From Paralvinella palmiformis (Eukaryota; Annelida; Polychaeta; Terebellida; Alvinellidae): 64,000 nucleotides of DNA. The stretch lies in assembly GCA_025642065.1 (NCBI GenBank), contig JAODUP010000270.1, forward strand, positions 572,001 through 636,000. Reading direction: 5' to 3'. Every line of letters starts with the position of its first letter. Position 1 is the first letter of the stretch. Positions 1-11,604 of this stretch are shown in pieces. Below the pieces are notes generated by a model. It was not told the DNA's origin and made no database searches. It worked only from the letters and a program-made list of their open reading frames with translations. The position numbers and the translations under genes are program-made.

Positions 1-276
1 GGCACTAAAGTTTGGAGAATCTTCTAATCACTAAAAGAAAAAAGAATTATAGGATATAGATCAAAGTCTGGCTTATTTATGAGAAAGATAAGGTCATTTG
101 AATGCTGTAAAGTAGCTTTTTTGTGCGTAATGCTTTAAAACACAATAAAATGCTATGTATGGCATGATTATTTGAGGAATCACCTTAAGAGCCCACGATC
201 AGCACCTAATGAGGATGTGTCTATAAACAGTGACATGTTGATGGAATACTCCTGTTTTGTGCACATGATAGCATAA

Positions 277-402
277 ATGGTCCAAAGGAACTCCAAAGAT
301 AACGAGGTGAAGTGAAAAATGGAACACCCTTTAGACATAGCCATGCCATAATTTGAACTCGAGTGTTAGAGGTCTGTGGCCAACCACGTTACCATTTAGG
401 TC
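277..402 (-). repeat. Decayed tRNA-derived SINE, family 1
   Basis: Read on the minus strand, the stretch matches in order the pieces of the better copies at 23305-23487 and 53530-53723: the 'gtgcacatgatag' end, a diverged middle, then the region before the B box and the 'ggtctgtggccaaccacgtta' equivalent of the head. It is strongly diverged, so the boundaries are approximate. Confidence 0.55.
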
Positions 403-880
403 ATAACTAGGAGTACCTCACATATCGTAATTTTCAAATGAATCATTTATGGCAGTAGTAAATATTGAGTGATCATTCTGTACCTTGATAAGGACATTTC
501 ACATCAGGTTATGATCAAAGAAAACATCTAAAGATGGTGAACTTGTCATTTTTAAAGCTTCTAACTGGTACCATTTACTGTCTTGAACTTGAAGAGGAAT
601 GAAATTTACGAATGAGCAGCTTTTGGTGATGGCTGATTATAATTGATTTCAGATAAGAATGACCAGGTACAACCTGATAACGGTAGACTGGGCACTCATT
701 TCAGTACACAGTCCTTAAATAAATTTCCCTTTTAACCAGTGCGTGGCCTGATTAGTTCATAGGGACGGAAAGTTCCTAATTATTTATGTGGTTCTGTCCA
801 TTACATAATTATTGTATTTTTATGCTATCTTTAGATACAAAACTTTTATTATGTTCTTGCAGCAGTCAACTGTATCACAC

Positions 881-1480
881 CAGAGGTGGGGTTGAATAGA
901 TTTGTATTTGAAAGGATTTAAATACTTTTTTTGGGTACTTATACTTGAACTTTCCAAAACGAAAAGTATTGAAATACTTCCACAACGTATTTAATTTTTA
1001 ATTACATTCTGAAATGCATTTAAATTTTTTGTACTCATTTAAAATATTTATCTCAATATTTAGCCACAAATGATTTATTCCGGGAATCAATTTTATAAGT
1101 GAATTGTACACACTCAGCCATGAAGTGAATGTTTTCTCTGTGATCTTTGTGAAGTCAAGAAGAACAGCAACAGAAATACTTGTCAATGTTTTGTGATGTT
1201 ATCATGGTTAAGCGACATGTGTGATATATGATACTATACCTAATAAAATAAGTGATTTTATGTGATTATGTTCTTTAATGAAATATGATAGTATAAGATG
1301 TAATAGATGTGATATTTTACCAATAGTAGTAATAGTACAAAATGTGTGCATCAAAAGAATAAAGGGAAAACAACACTTCATTTAAATATTTAAATACATT
1401 TATATTCAAATGTACTTGTCTTTGACCTGATAAAATGTATTTATATTTAACTATTTTGCAATCTTTTTGACCTCATGTCA
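881..1480. mobile_element. Possible hAT-like non-autonomous relic
   Basis: Begins with CAGAGGTGGGG, a typical hAT-type terminus, followed by 'atttgtatttgaaaggattt' and a run of AAATACTT-like words. Inverted versions of those words occur around 1380-1460. No matching right terminus or target duplication was found, so the call is tentative. Confidence 0.3.
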
Positions 1481-1684
1481 CACACACAGAGACATTTGAT
1501 ACATTTGTTTTTTTCACTTTAAGTGGATAATTTTTAATATGTTGATAATCTAGTATTTTGCTGTTTCTGATAGTGATAAGCTTATGGTTTTACACGAGTG
1601 TGGTTTTGTTCATTATATGTGCATGTATATGAGTGGGTTTTAAACACCAACCTGGTATCTACTTTTTTCTCTCAAATATTGAAG

Positions 1685-4600
1685 GTTGTGAAAGAGAAGT
1701 TTCCCCATGGAACTGCTGTCAAAGAAAGTTCACCGTTTGCATGTTTGATACGCGTAAAAAAGGAAAAGGGCCAGAGGACTAAAACTGGTACGCTGAAGAT
1801 GAAAGATGTCATCGCGAAGACGATAGAAGAGCTCGGAAACCCTGTATCCTTGCTTAATTCCGTCATTTGTGTATGCGTGTGATAGTTGTAGATTTAAGTT
1901 GTTTCATGGCCACATATATCAGGTGTTACCAGTGTCAAGGTTGGATAGAGCATGGCTGATCTAAATCTTATTGTGGTATGATTATTGAATGTAGATCGAA
2001 TTCTTTATTTTCTCCTTTATTACGACCATCAGCACAAAGGCGTCAGATTTTTCATGTTAAAGCAGAGTATTGCTAAGAAGTACCCAGCCCTTGGGATTGA
2101 CAAAAGGCCACGCTTTTTGCTGGGTGTGCTGGAGAGATGTATCCAGTACAGACAGCTGCAGCTGGTAGGTGATGTTAATATGGTAATAACTTATTGTGGT
2201 GACTAATTGGTGTGTGTGTGTGTGACAAGACACTAGCAATACCAATCACACACAATCACCATACAATTTGAGCCGAGACACAGGTACCTGCAATAGTATC
2301 TGAATAGATGACCTGAGGTTTTGAAGAAATGGGGTGATTTAATATATTTGAGTATTTGACACTATGTGAGTTGCACTATTCTGAATTTGGTCAAAGTGAT
2401 TGATGTTATAATCAGATATCTCATATAACAGGGGGTTATAATGGTCTATACTGGATGTAACAAAGGCATGAACCACATTAACAAGTGCTTATTGTGTAAA
2501 GAATGGTTTTCAACAGTGGATGTTCTTAAGATGGCAGTAGGCAGATCGGCATACTGATGTGACATGCTCATAAATATTTATATATTTGTAAAAATAACCC
2601 CTAGATCTTTTACTGACCCAACAGGCTAATTAATAGTGGTGTTTTTAGGGTAGTGTAGGGTAGTGAAACCAAATGTATAATATTCGTTTTATTCTCATTT
2701 AATCTTAGAAGATTTTGAGTCATCTATAGCCAAATATCAGCAATACGGTGTTGTAAATTCTTCAACAGGGTTTGCACAGGTCCTTGAAAACCTAGAAAGT
2801 CCTTGAATTTGAAAATTTGGATTCCAGGCCTGGAAAATCCTGGAATTTTTGTAGAGGTCCTTGAAAGTCCTGAAATTTGGACATATAGATCTATATTTCT
2901 AATCATAAGCGTACAAGAATTCGGTCATTACACTTCTTGTGGGTGTCTCTGTGCGATAAAAGTTCATGAATTTATTGAAAGGGTCCTTGAATTTGACATT
3001 GGAAGGTCCTGGAAAGTCCTGGAATCTGAGATGTCAAAATGTGTATGAACCCTGTTCAAGGAAGAAGAGAAATTTAACTCGTTGTCAGGATCGAGAATTA
3101 TACTGCTCCAGATCAATGGGTTTCTTAGAATATGTAGAAATGGAAACATATGGTTTCCATAAACAGAAAATATAACATCTCAACTGCAGGGTAATACACA
3201 CTGCAATAATTACTGCAAATGTATGTGGTCCTGTTTTATGGCTAGTTTTGTGCCCACCATAGGCTATATAGGTCATGGGACCTGCAAACATAATGAGGAT
3301 AAGTATCAGATGAAACACATAGGCTGGTTGGGCTTTAAATGCAGCTGCTAAAGGTTCGGTGCCAGTTGTATAGCCAGTTTTATTTAGTTTTTTCACTGTC
3401 AAACACCTGACACTATGACATTGGCATATATAAGCAGTAAACACGAGGGCCTGTTCATCACTAACTCTTCAATGGTAATGACCTCCGTGATATAGTTGGT
3501 AGAGCACTAGACCATAGATCACTACCACCTGAGTTCAAATCTTGGCATTGGCATATCTGAAGGGTGTTTCAGCTTCGACTTCGCTTCATTACCTTTGGAG
3601 GTCGCTCGGCCCATTTAGCCTACCATGTGCACAAAAGTAGCCATAAAACATCAATCAATAATCATCAATGGTAATGAATCTTACAAGAAAACCTGTTAAT
3701 TATGTAAATTCTAGGTACGTGGTGTAGGAATGTGTGGGTTATATCGACTGTTTGGACCATCCAAGTCGGATGATGAGGATAAAGAGAACCATAAAGTGGA
3801 GCAATCCGAAGAAGGTAGCGAAGATAAAGAAGAAGATACGGTAATACTAATTTATTTGGTGTTGATGATGTAATAATAGTCTGTATGGTGGTCCACTTTT
3901 ACTGTTGTCATGGCGAGTAGCTTACTGGTAAGATCTCTAATATCAGACGTAAATGTTTTTTATGTGACCATTACTAAATGGTTATTGTCCTGTTGTCTTC
4001 ACCGATTTTAATGTGTTTACATTTTTTATCTACCATTTATTTACAGCAATATTAACTTACTTGGATTGTGTCATTTGAGTTTTATACTGTCCATTTTGGA
4101 TTTGAATTTATAATTTTACAAAATGTTTTGAATTTAAAATCATTAGAAGTTGTTCTTTCATATAAATACAAATAAATCCGTTTTAATAACAGTCTGTTTT
4201 GGAAAATTGTTGTCTTTTATTTAAAATCCCAATGACTTGGTTATTGGTTAGATATTTTCTTTAAATTTAAGAGTAGAATATGCATTAACTTTATGTTATT
4301 AATTGATTCTTCTCGTAGCATTTGTATTTGACAGAGTGCGGAGAGATATTATTTCATGAAGTGGTCATCCATTTCAAAGAGTACTAATATTAAACTTTGT
4401 TCTCTTATCTCAGTAAAGCTGTGAACAGATGTTATAAAAGGATCATCCATGTGGTTAAAGTTTTATATAAAGCTTTGTGACTGTTATTATTTCTGTGGTG
4501 GTCTCAGTCAGGTATTTTTTGCACTGTTATGGTGTGAGAAATATGTATCATACGATCAGTAATGTCATTGCTGAAAAGAGTAACAAAATATCAGATGTAT

Positions 4601-7170
4601 TAATAACACTCTTAACAACTGATGATGCAGGAAGACGATGATACCAAAAGAAAAAAGGATGAAAGTGAACCAGAAGAAAAGCAGAAAAGTAAACAGAATA
4701 ATGCAGGAGTACAGAAAAAGAGCAAGAAAACTAAAAGAGGTTTGTGTGTGTATAGTCCATTTTTACTTACGTCTATTTTAGTCCTTTGGGTATAATGCTC
4801 TGGATTTTGTTCGAATCTGTTGTCAGCCATTGCAGGTATATGTTAATAATACTGTCTTATCCCCTTCTGATATCCTTTTATTTATAGATATTTGGCGGGT
4901 TTTAGTGGATATTTTGTTGTCTAAAAATGCCAAATTCTACTTGATCATGATTCCCTTTAAAACAATTTATTTCATTTATGTACATATTAAATAACCCATG
5001 CTTACCAATTTGGTCAGAAATATTTAGCCTGTAATGTTCCTAGTGCATCAAGATACATTAACTGTGACTTAGTTACCCCTGAAGTATATACCATAAATGT
5101 TTTTTGAGCTTGAAATACTTGACCCTCACATATTATTTGTTCACGTATCTTTATTAGGTATGTTGACCAACATTTAATAAAAACCCAATCAGGTATGAAT
5201 TTCTAATACTGTCTCGCACAAGAATGAACTCATCTTTTATATGTTGTGTCAATTATGACCATTTGCAGCAAACAGAGTCCGCCACAACTCGGTGATTGTG
5301 CATAGTGCTCCGCAGAGGGTAGAAGATGCCTTTATGTTGGCTATGACCTTTATGGTGGAGCCAAAGGAGGCATCTGTGAAAAAGATCCTTAAATACGTCA
5401 CTGAGTATTATGAGAAGGATCTAAGCATTGAAAGGTGACAAAGAGCATCTTGCATCTCATTTGTTACTCTTAAATGGCAATATTTACACTTGTCATATTT
5501 GCAATGCCTAATTAGTAATTACTAATGTAATATTTGTAAGAATAACAGTTTATATCGATCCAGATGCCATAGCCGGAAAGCCAGTGAAGCTAATTGCTGC
5601 CATGTTATCAAAGGTTTTCTTTTTCTTATTGCAGGCTACGTAAAAGCCTAGAAAAAGGATGCGAGAAGGGTTACTGGCAGCAAGTTACTGGACAAGGGTT
5701 CAGTGGAACCTTCAGACTTCTCTTGAACAACTGTGACCCTTCAGCAGGTAATATAGACAGTGGTGAACATAAAACCAAACCTTTTTGATAAAGGATTTGT
5801 CTTAAGTATTCACATTCATATATTCAAATCCCAATCAGAAATAATATCATTACAAAATTGTTCTGTTCACGTATGTTCAACTATTTTACACGTCATGTGC
5901 ATATTATAGCCATATTGGTTGCAATCATGTATGTTGGGCATGACATTTATTCTGGCTGTTGAAGCTAAACAAACATTCACTCATTATTCAATAAATTAAG
6001 ATCAGGTAATTTGACGATATCTGATCCAATACTTATTTTCATATTTCAGATGATGATCTTGTTGGACAAGTGACCAATGCTTTGATTGCCTGCACTGAAC
6101 CAAAGTATTGCTCTGCCACACTCTTAAAGAGTTACTTGATTGAGTACCACCCTGAGTTTGATATACAAAATAAACCTTATCTTTTCAAAAAGGCACTGGA
6201 AAGGGGCATAAAGAAGAATATTATCAGGTAACATACAGCGCTGTTCATTGAAAAGCTTCCACCGTGTTGCATGTACATACTTAGAATTGAAATGTTTTTA
6301 ATGCAGTGTCACTTTTTGTCATTGTGCTGTTTTTTTATAATAAAGTTTTGTTCCAGACAGTTGCGTGGTATTGGAGCTTCTGGCTCCTTCCAGCTGAACA
6401 AGGCATTCACCCCAACACCAACAATCCTCAGAGGTGAGGACAGTGAAATGGATTATGATGTGTCGGATGATGAAGTTGTGGTCGACTTTGGTCAATTCGA
6501 TATTGCCTCCTTCCAGAATGCCTACCAGCCACGTCCAACCAAGTCGAGAGGCCATGGGCGTCAGGCATCAAAGGGGATCTCCAATGAACCTTTGCCAGTG
6601 AAATCGAGCAGTACACTACCACTGCGAAAGAAGAAAGAGGTTTATTATGGAGAAGAGGATTTGAGCAAAGAGCGAGTGAAGAAGACCAAGAAAAGGGGTA
6701 CTAAGTCATCAGCTTCAGGTTCGCCTAAGAGACGAATTGAAGACGAAGAAAGTGAGCCAGCCAAAAAGAAACAAAAATCTGGAAAGAAATCGGCAGCCAG
6801 AAAACGCTCTCAGTCACGAAGTAACACAGCAGCAAAGACTGTTGTTCAAGACGAAGAGAGTCCCATGAAAAAGACCCATTCAAAATCAGCGAAGCGTGCA
6901 TCAGTGAAGAAAGATGCTGGTATGTGTGATGCAACTCCTAGGAGATCACCAGTAAAATCCTGCAAAGGAAGCAGCAGTGATGAGAATGAGGAGGTTCCTC
7001 CTAAGAAAGCCTGGAGGTTAAAGAAAGCGGGCAGACAGAATACGAGAAGCAAGGAAAGGGAACAAACGGTCATTCAGCACGGTAGCAGTCAAAGGATTCA
7101 AAGGTCACCAAGGAAGTCGTACGCAGAAGACAGTTATACTTCTGATGAGGAGGATTCCTCCATTTTGTAA
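1685..7170 (+). CDS. HP1BP3: Heterochromatin protein 1-binding protein 3-like, 3' part, eight exons
   Basis: Exons at 1685-1843, 2033-2164, 3715-3840, 4631-4739, 5269-5434, 5635-5747, 6050-6227 and 6357-7170 have AG/GT borders and compatible phases (0,0,0,1,2,1,2). They give 598 residues to a TAA stop. Three winged-helix H15 (linker histone) domains are visible: about residues 33-112 (KMKDVIAKTIEELG, then FFMLKQSIAKKYPAL), 187-263 (EPKEASVKKILKYV, ending GQGFSGTF) and 269-343 (EPKYCSATLLKSYL, ending GIGASGSF). Three H15 domains followed by a long Lys/Arg/Ser-rich tail (last exon) is the HP1BP3 architecture; single-domain H1 does not fit. In vertebrates the family binds nucleosome linker DNA and HP1 in the nucleus and favours compact chromatin. 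Acidic linkers lie between domains 1 and 2, including one rich in E/D at the end of exon 3. The N-terminus is missing, so the first exon is assigned from its acceptor. Family assignment is strong; orthology is inferred. Confidence 0.92.
2243..2320 (-). repeat. LINE C-terminal fragment
   Basis: About 75 bp inside an HP1BP3 intron closely matches 16743-16815 ('aatcaccatatgacttgag' to 'gatgacctgag'), the part of a LINE ORF2 C-terminus on the minus strand. It is a short dispersed fragment of the same family. Confidence 0.65.
2766..3054. mobile_element. Short TIR element built of a CCTTGAAAGTCC-type internal repeat
   Basis: The ends are inverted copies: CAGGGTTTGCACA on the left and, in reverse complement, CAGGGTTCATACACA on the right. 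Both ends are flanked directly by TTCAA (2761-2765 and 3055-3059). The interior is made of variants of GTCCTTGAAAGTCCTGGAAT in both orientations. No transposase is encoded. The element sits in an HP1BP3 intron. Class is not certain; the CAGGG terminus recalls hAT elements, but a 5-bp flank is short for hAT. Confidence 0.6.
3481..3668 (+). repeat. tRNA-derived SINE, family 1
   Basis: The head resembles a tRNA with A-box-like 'tagttggtagagcac' and B-box-like 'gagttcaaatc', followed by the shared body ('cttcgcttcattacctttgg', 'ggtcgctcggcccatttagc') and a tail of CAATCA/ATCATC repeats. Related copies are at 23305, 29659, 31457, 53446 and 53530. Lies in an HP1BP3 intron. Confidence 0.85.
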
Positions 7171-8665
7171 CAGTGAGAGGTCTCGTGTCACATAAAATTC
7201 ACATTGACACATTGTACATGAGTATAATAGAAGTTGTTTATCTGATGGTATAAAGGCAGCAATTTACAAAATGTTGAAAAATGGGCATTTGGTTGAGCAC
7301 TTGATATTATAATTTCCACGTTCTATTAAAATTTTCAACAGAATTTTCATCTTGGCATAAACTAGGTTTTTTTTTCTTCTGATTTTCCCTGGTTTTAGGG
7401 TTTTTCTTTATATCACGCCTTTAATGACTATAATAATGAGTCTTTCCCCTCCATCCTGATGATGCTGTGCAACTACAGATTCAGTTCACCATTTAAGTCG
7501 TGAGTGTTTATTTGTGATCAGCTCATCACAGCAGAACACTTACAGCAATGTCATAAAATCACAGTTATTCATGTTGTTTTGTCATTATGTAACTCGGTTT
7601 CTCCTGGTAAACGTTTGCCCAGCCTGATTTAAAGGGCTTCGGGGGTCATGTTTAGCAAAACATAGCACGAATTGTTGTATATCGCTAATTAGAAGCGGCA
7701 TGTTTATATCAGTAGTGAAGCAGTATCACTGACACTTGGCTGATAGGTAGTTTTATATTTTGTTGTAACAGTGACTTGTAGTTAACTTAATGGTTATTTG
7801 TCATGTTGTTGTTGTTGTTAGTTTTTATAACTAGATATAGGTATGAGAATGTTTGTTTCACAGATTACATTTATATGGTACAATATTTAGTACTCTTATT
7901 GAAATAATGCATATTATAAGATCAGCACTGCAAACCTTTTACTCTTTCATGAAGACAGACTTTCGGTTTAAAAAATCGAATTGTAAAGGGAGAAAGCGAT
8001 GCATTTTTACAAAAATTCTGTTAGGCCTAAAAATGGAATAAATTTGAAATTTATGAACTTATCATGAACAGCGTTACCTTTTTGTTAGGAGTTTTTAATA
8101 ATGCATTATGTGTTCACGTTTTTTTGCATAATTGAAGTGATTAGAATCGTACAGCTTGTGTACAAAGAAAGTTTTCACTGAATCTTTTGTCCATAAAGTT
8201 GTTGTAATGTCTGGTGTTAGATGCTGGAAAATTTTTGTTCGATTAAAAGTGAAACCAAATGATATATGTACGTGTGTATAAATAAGCAGGCAAATACGTA
8301 TCCATTCATTCACACTAACAGACATTGGCTTACAGTTATATTGGCACCAATGAAATGCCATGTGCACTAACTATCAAAACCATCCATAGTTTTGATGATG
8401 TATTTAGTGTGAAATGTATTCATGTAGTATTGCTAAAATAGAATCTGCAGCTACCACAAATAAATTACAGCCCTGTGTATCATTGTAAAATTGTAAGTAT
8501 AATGTTCATATTCTGCACATTTTCAGTTTATAGACATTGTGCTATCTAAACTGCTGTTATGGCAGCAGGATAATTATGATTTTTGATGAACAAGTATTGT
8601 TCCGTTTTGTCAGATTTAATGTTATTCAAGTGGATAAATAAATAACCTTCATGGCATAGCAATGT
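7171..8665 (+). other. Probable 3' UTR and flank of the HP1BP3-like gene
   Basis: Non-coding AT-rich sequence after the HP1BP3 stop. AATAAA motifs occur near 8036 and 8637-8644 and could direct polyadenylation. Short ORFs here show no recognisable protein. The real transcript end cannot be placed without RNA data. Confidence 0.45.
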
Positions 8666-8686
8666 ATTTATTGTTGTTTATAAATA

Positions 8687-8882
8687 GGTCACTCCGGTAA
8701 TTCAGTTGGCAACACAGCCAGCAACAGACCTCCAGGTTATTCGAATCAATTCTGATCTGTATGGGATGTTTCATGTGGTCTGCTCATTTCCACGAGGTTT
8801 AACATCTCGGCCGCAGATGTTATTATTGGCACGGATAAACGAAGCCCATGCAAGCTCTCTCTATAAGAACATAAAGTGATTG
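8687..8882 (+). repeat. tRNA-derived SINE, family 4 (single copy seen)
   Basis: Head 'cggtaattcagttggcaac' plus a B-box-like 'ggttattcgaatc' spaced as in a tRNA, followed by an unrelated body with 'gaggtttaacatctcggcc' and ending near 'ataaagtgattgac'. No second copy was noticed in the window, so the ends are approximate. Confidence 0.55.
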
Positions 8883-10120
8883 ACTAATAAAATCCAACCG
8901 TCTCTAATACTTTTATTGAGATAAATACATTTTTCATAATCCTGGAAGATATTAGTCTAATTGGTAATTGATATATATATATATATATATTTAATGCACC
9001 TAGTCTGATTGTTTATGTTCATACACAGACGATGTACAAAACTACGCTATGGGTGTACACTTTATTTTAAATAATTAAATTTGAATTATTTATAGTTATA
9101 TTTCTATGAAAAAACGAGCTACAATACACAAACCTATCTAGTACAGAAGGTAATCATTAGTGTTTTATTTTGTTTGTTTGTCATATAACTATAATTTCAA
9201 GGAGCCAATACATTTTTTTACTTCACGTGGCAATCTATATGTAAAAAGGTTGTAAATACTATTTAACTGTTTATTAAACAAAAATTGTTTCCCAAAACCA
9301 AAGAATAAAGCTTCTAAAGCATATCGGGAAGAGAAGAAAACAACGCGCCTTAATTGTTATACGGCTGTATGTCGCAAACTTGTATTGAAGATATATTGAA
9401 TGCTACGCAGCTCTTCATTTATATACATTCCTTTGGCTACTGACTATAGATGTATACAAATATACAGTGTTCCATCACGGGGCCATCCCAAATGGTCATG
9501 CTATCGTTTTTAATTCAACTATCCTAGCGGAAGTCCAGATGTAAATATTAATGTATTAATTTCAACAATATAATATCGGTTCATAACGCTCAGTCGGATG
9601 TCACACATATATCTATTACTTTGAAACTTTATGGTTGTCTTTATTCCATAAACCACATCCTAGAAAATACACAAAATCTCCTGCTCAGCTGGAGTCATCA
9701 ATCATTGACTTTTAACCCAACAAAGATACCAGCTTTTTATACCTTGATATACACTTGCAGTTATCATATCACTAGTCACTTATATCGTCTTACTGAATAT
9801 TGTAATTACACACAATTTCGCATTTTCTTGCAATGAAAATTCAGGTCTTTTTATCCTAAGCCTTATCACGACAAGAACAACAAATATATATTATACAAAG
9901 TTATACCGGTTTTATGTATGAACTAGAAAATAGACAAATTTAGACAAAACACTTGTCGTGATGATGGCGCCATGGACAACTGTGAAACACGATAATAACA
10001 TCATGTTATTATTAATGTGCAACAGGCCTGCACACTACTGCCACACCCTTTGGTGGATTTGTTGTAATAGGATGGAATCTCATTCACAACAGCCAGCCAT
10101 AATGAGAGAAAGAACAAGCC
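8883..10120. other. Gene-free AT-rich stretch
   Basis: No coding sequence recognised. A short (AT)n tract lies near 8971-8990. The ORFs at 9621-9836 and 9958-10191 have no family signature. Confidence 0.5.
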
Positions 10121-10122
10121 AA

Positions 10123-10405
10123 GGATTAATTTCTCGGCTCAAAACATCGTTGGTGGCTGACCACGTAAAATGGCGCTGCCGTCTCCACTGAATTATATAA
10201 AATAAAGGGAGACGTTAAAGACCGCCTGAGGACGTAAAACACTCTGGCAGTGACCACCCTCGGGGTATTTCGGCTCCATCTTTCCCTACTGCTCCCCTGT
10301 GAGTGGTGGGGAAAGAGGTTCTCAACCACTCCAACATAGAGGTGTGCTGAATAAGCGACAGCCTGGGTATTCTCCCCGACAAACAAAGCAGCCGTGTTAA
10401 ACATA
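10123..10405 (+). repeat. SINE family 2, copy lacking the tRNA head
   Basis: From 'ggattaatttctcggctc' to 'attctccccgac' it matches the body of the complete copy at 63224-63585, including 'ccgtctccactgaatta', 'ggtatttcggctccatcttt' and 'gctcccctgtgagtggtggg'. The tRNA-like head is absent or replaced. Confidence 0.75.
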
Positions 10406-10809
10406 CGTATAGTCATTAAGCAATCGTCACTGGCATCTAGTATCATCCTCGTTAATAATTATACCACATGGCTTCACACACACACAGCGATCATATAAAT
10501 ATGGCTCCTGCTTTATTTAAAATCACATTTCACGACTTACCTTTATTGAAATACTCGATTTATATATTGCTCTAAAGATTATATCACGATATTAACCTGG
10601 CACCTAAATAAAGTCAGCCAAGTGGAAGGAACCCGATATTTTTCTCAGGGTTTGCCGATTCCCAGATAGAGCTAATTTCACTCCTGAAAAAGCCAAGATG
10701 TCCACAGCTGCAAAGGCTAGCATTGAATTTGTGTTGTTTCGTGAAGAAAACATGTAAACGTGCCCAATATGGTAAATGTAAGGATTTTATTAGAACGAGT
10801 AACCAAAGC

Positions 10810-10925
10810 CAGTGGCGTATCTACGGAAAATAGTGCACATGTCATGCAATGAAATTGCGCTCCAGTCCAAACACGTGACACCCATTTTTCAGATAGCTTT
10901 ACCATAAAATCAGCTCAAAAATAAT
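10810..10925. mobile_element. Left part of a CAGTGGCGTATC-ended element
   Basis: Starts CAGTGGCGTATCTACGG and shares 'acggaaaatag' and 'taccataaaatcagct' with the element at 50656-50833. The right terminus present in that copy is missing here, so this is a truncated copy. Confidence 0.55.
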
Positions 10926-11054
10926 AGTCAAGTTCGTTCATCATTTATTTGACAAATTATGTCACTACATGAAAATTACAACTGCATCTTCTTGGTTTTC
11001 ATTAATGCAAATTAGTCTATGATGAGGTCAAGGTCAACGTTTTAAAGTTTCTTC

Positions 11055-11330
11055 TCTTTCTAAGCTCAGCAGCAGCAGAGCAAGATCATAGAGCGTGCCT
11101 TGACCCATGGAGGCTCTCAAATACGAAATCCTTAGTTTTAACTTACTGAACGATTTCTCACAGCTGGCGATGGAAACTGCGATGGTTAGCATTGTCTGAA
11201 TAGCGATGCAAAGGTTGGGGGAGACTCTCTCATCTTCCTACTGAACGATAAAATCGGGAAGCTCTTCAGGTCTTGATATTTTCAGGTTGGCCCGCCTAAA
11301 TAGTAATGTTTTGCAATCCAAACTTTTTCC
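11055..11330 (-). pseudogene. hAT transposase C-terminal relic
   Basis: Minus-strand translation of about 11080-11240 gives a hAT dimerisation-domain signature: an LTI-VSIASCEKSFSKLKL block followed by SYLRASMGQGTL and DLALLL, as in ZMYM/TTF-type hAT transposases. Further upstream on that strand RPEELPDFIVQ can be read before a stop. Only this C-terminal piece survives, so it is non-functional. Confidence 0.7.
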
Positions 11331-11457
11331 ATATAGTTGATTTCCATTAACATCAGCCAATGCGAATTAGTACGTTGTTGCAAAATCCTAGCAAAGTCAT
11401 GAAATCGTAATTCAGGATACGGTTATACGGCTTACACTCGAACCCATATGATTACAA

Positions 11458-11604
11458 GAGGCACTGATTCCTGCCAATGTAGCGGTGGAAGACGACAGTC
11501 TGCCAACTTATGACGATATCACCTCATCCGATAGTGAAACTGAACAGAATGATGTGGCTTCTGATGAAAACATAGTGTCAGGGAATGATAGTGATGATGA
11601 CTGA
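11458..11604 (+). CDS. Unidentified acidic C-terminal coding fragment
   Basis: An open frame of 48 codons to TGA encodes a strongly acidic serine-rich tail with PTYDDITSSDSETEQN and ending GNDSDDD. The frame is clean, but no start, intron border or family was recognised. It may be the tail of a transposase or a last exon. An AATAAA is found near 11878. Shown: open frame and composition. Not shown: that it is expressed. Confidence 0.3.
   Translation, partial: EALIPANVAVEDDSLPTYDDITSSDSETEQNDVASDENIVSGNDSDDD

Larger units (their letters stand above)
1..1684. other. Non-coding stretch upstream of first recognised HP1BP3 exon
   Basis: No coding segment is recognised here. It is presumably intron or 5' flank of the HP1BP3-like gene, because the first exon seen at 1685 starts with a splice acceptor and no initiator. 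It holds a decayed SINE (277-402) and an AT-rich element-like stretch starting at 881. Missing N-terminal exons may lie here unrecognised or outside the window. Confidence 0.5.

Noticed and set aside
2803..3048. Extra HP1BP3 exon from an 81-codon ORF
   Set aside because: It translates the repetitive interior of a TIR element and has no H15 similarity; exons 2 and 3 already join in phase.
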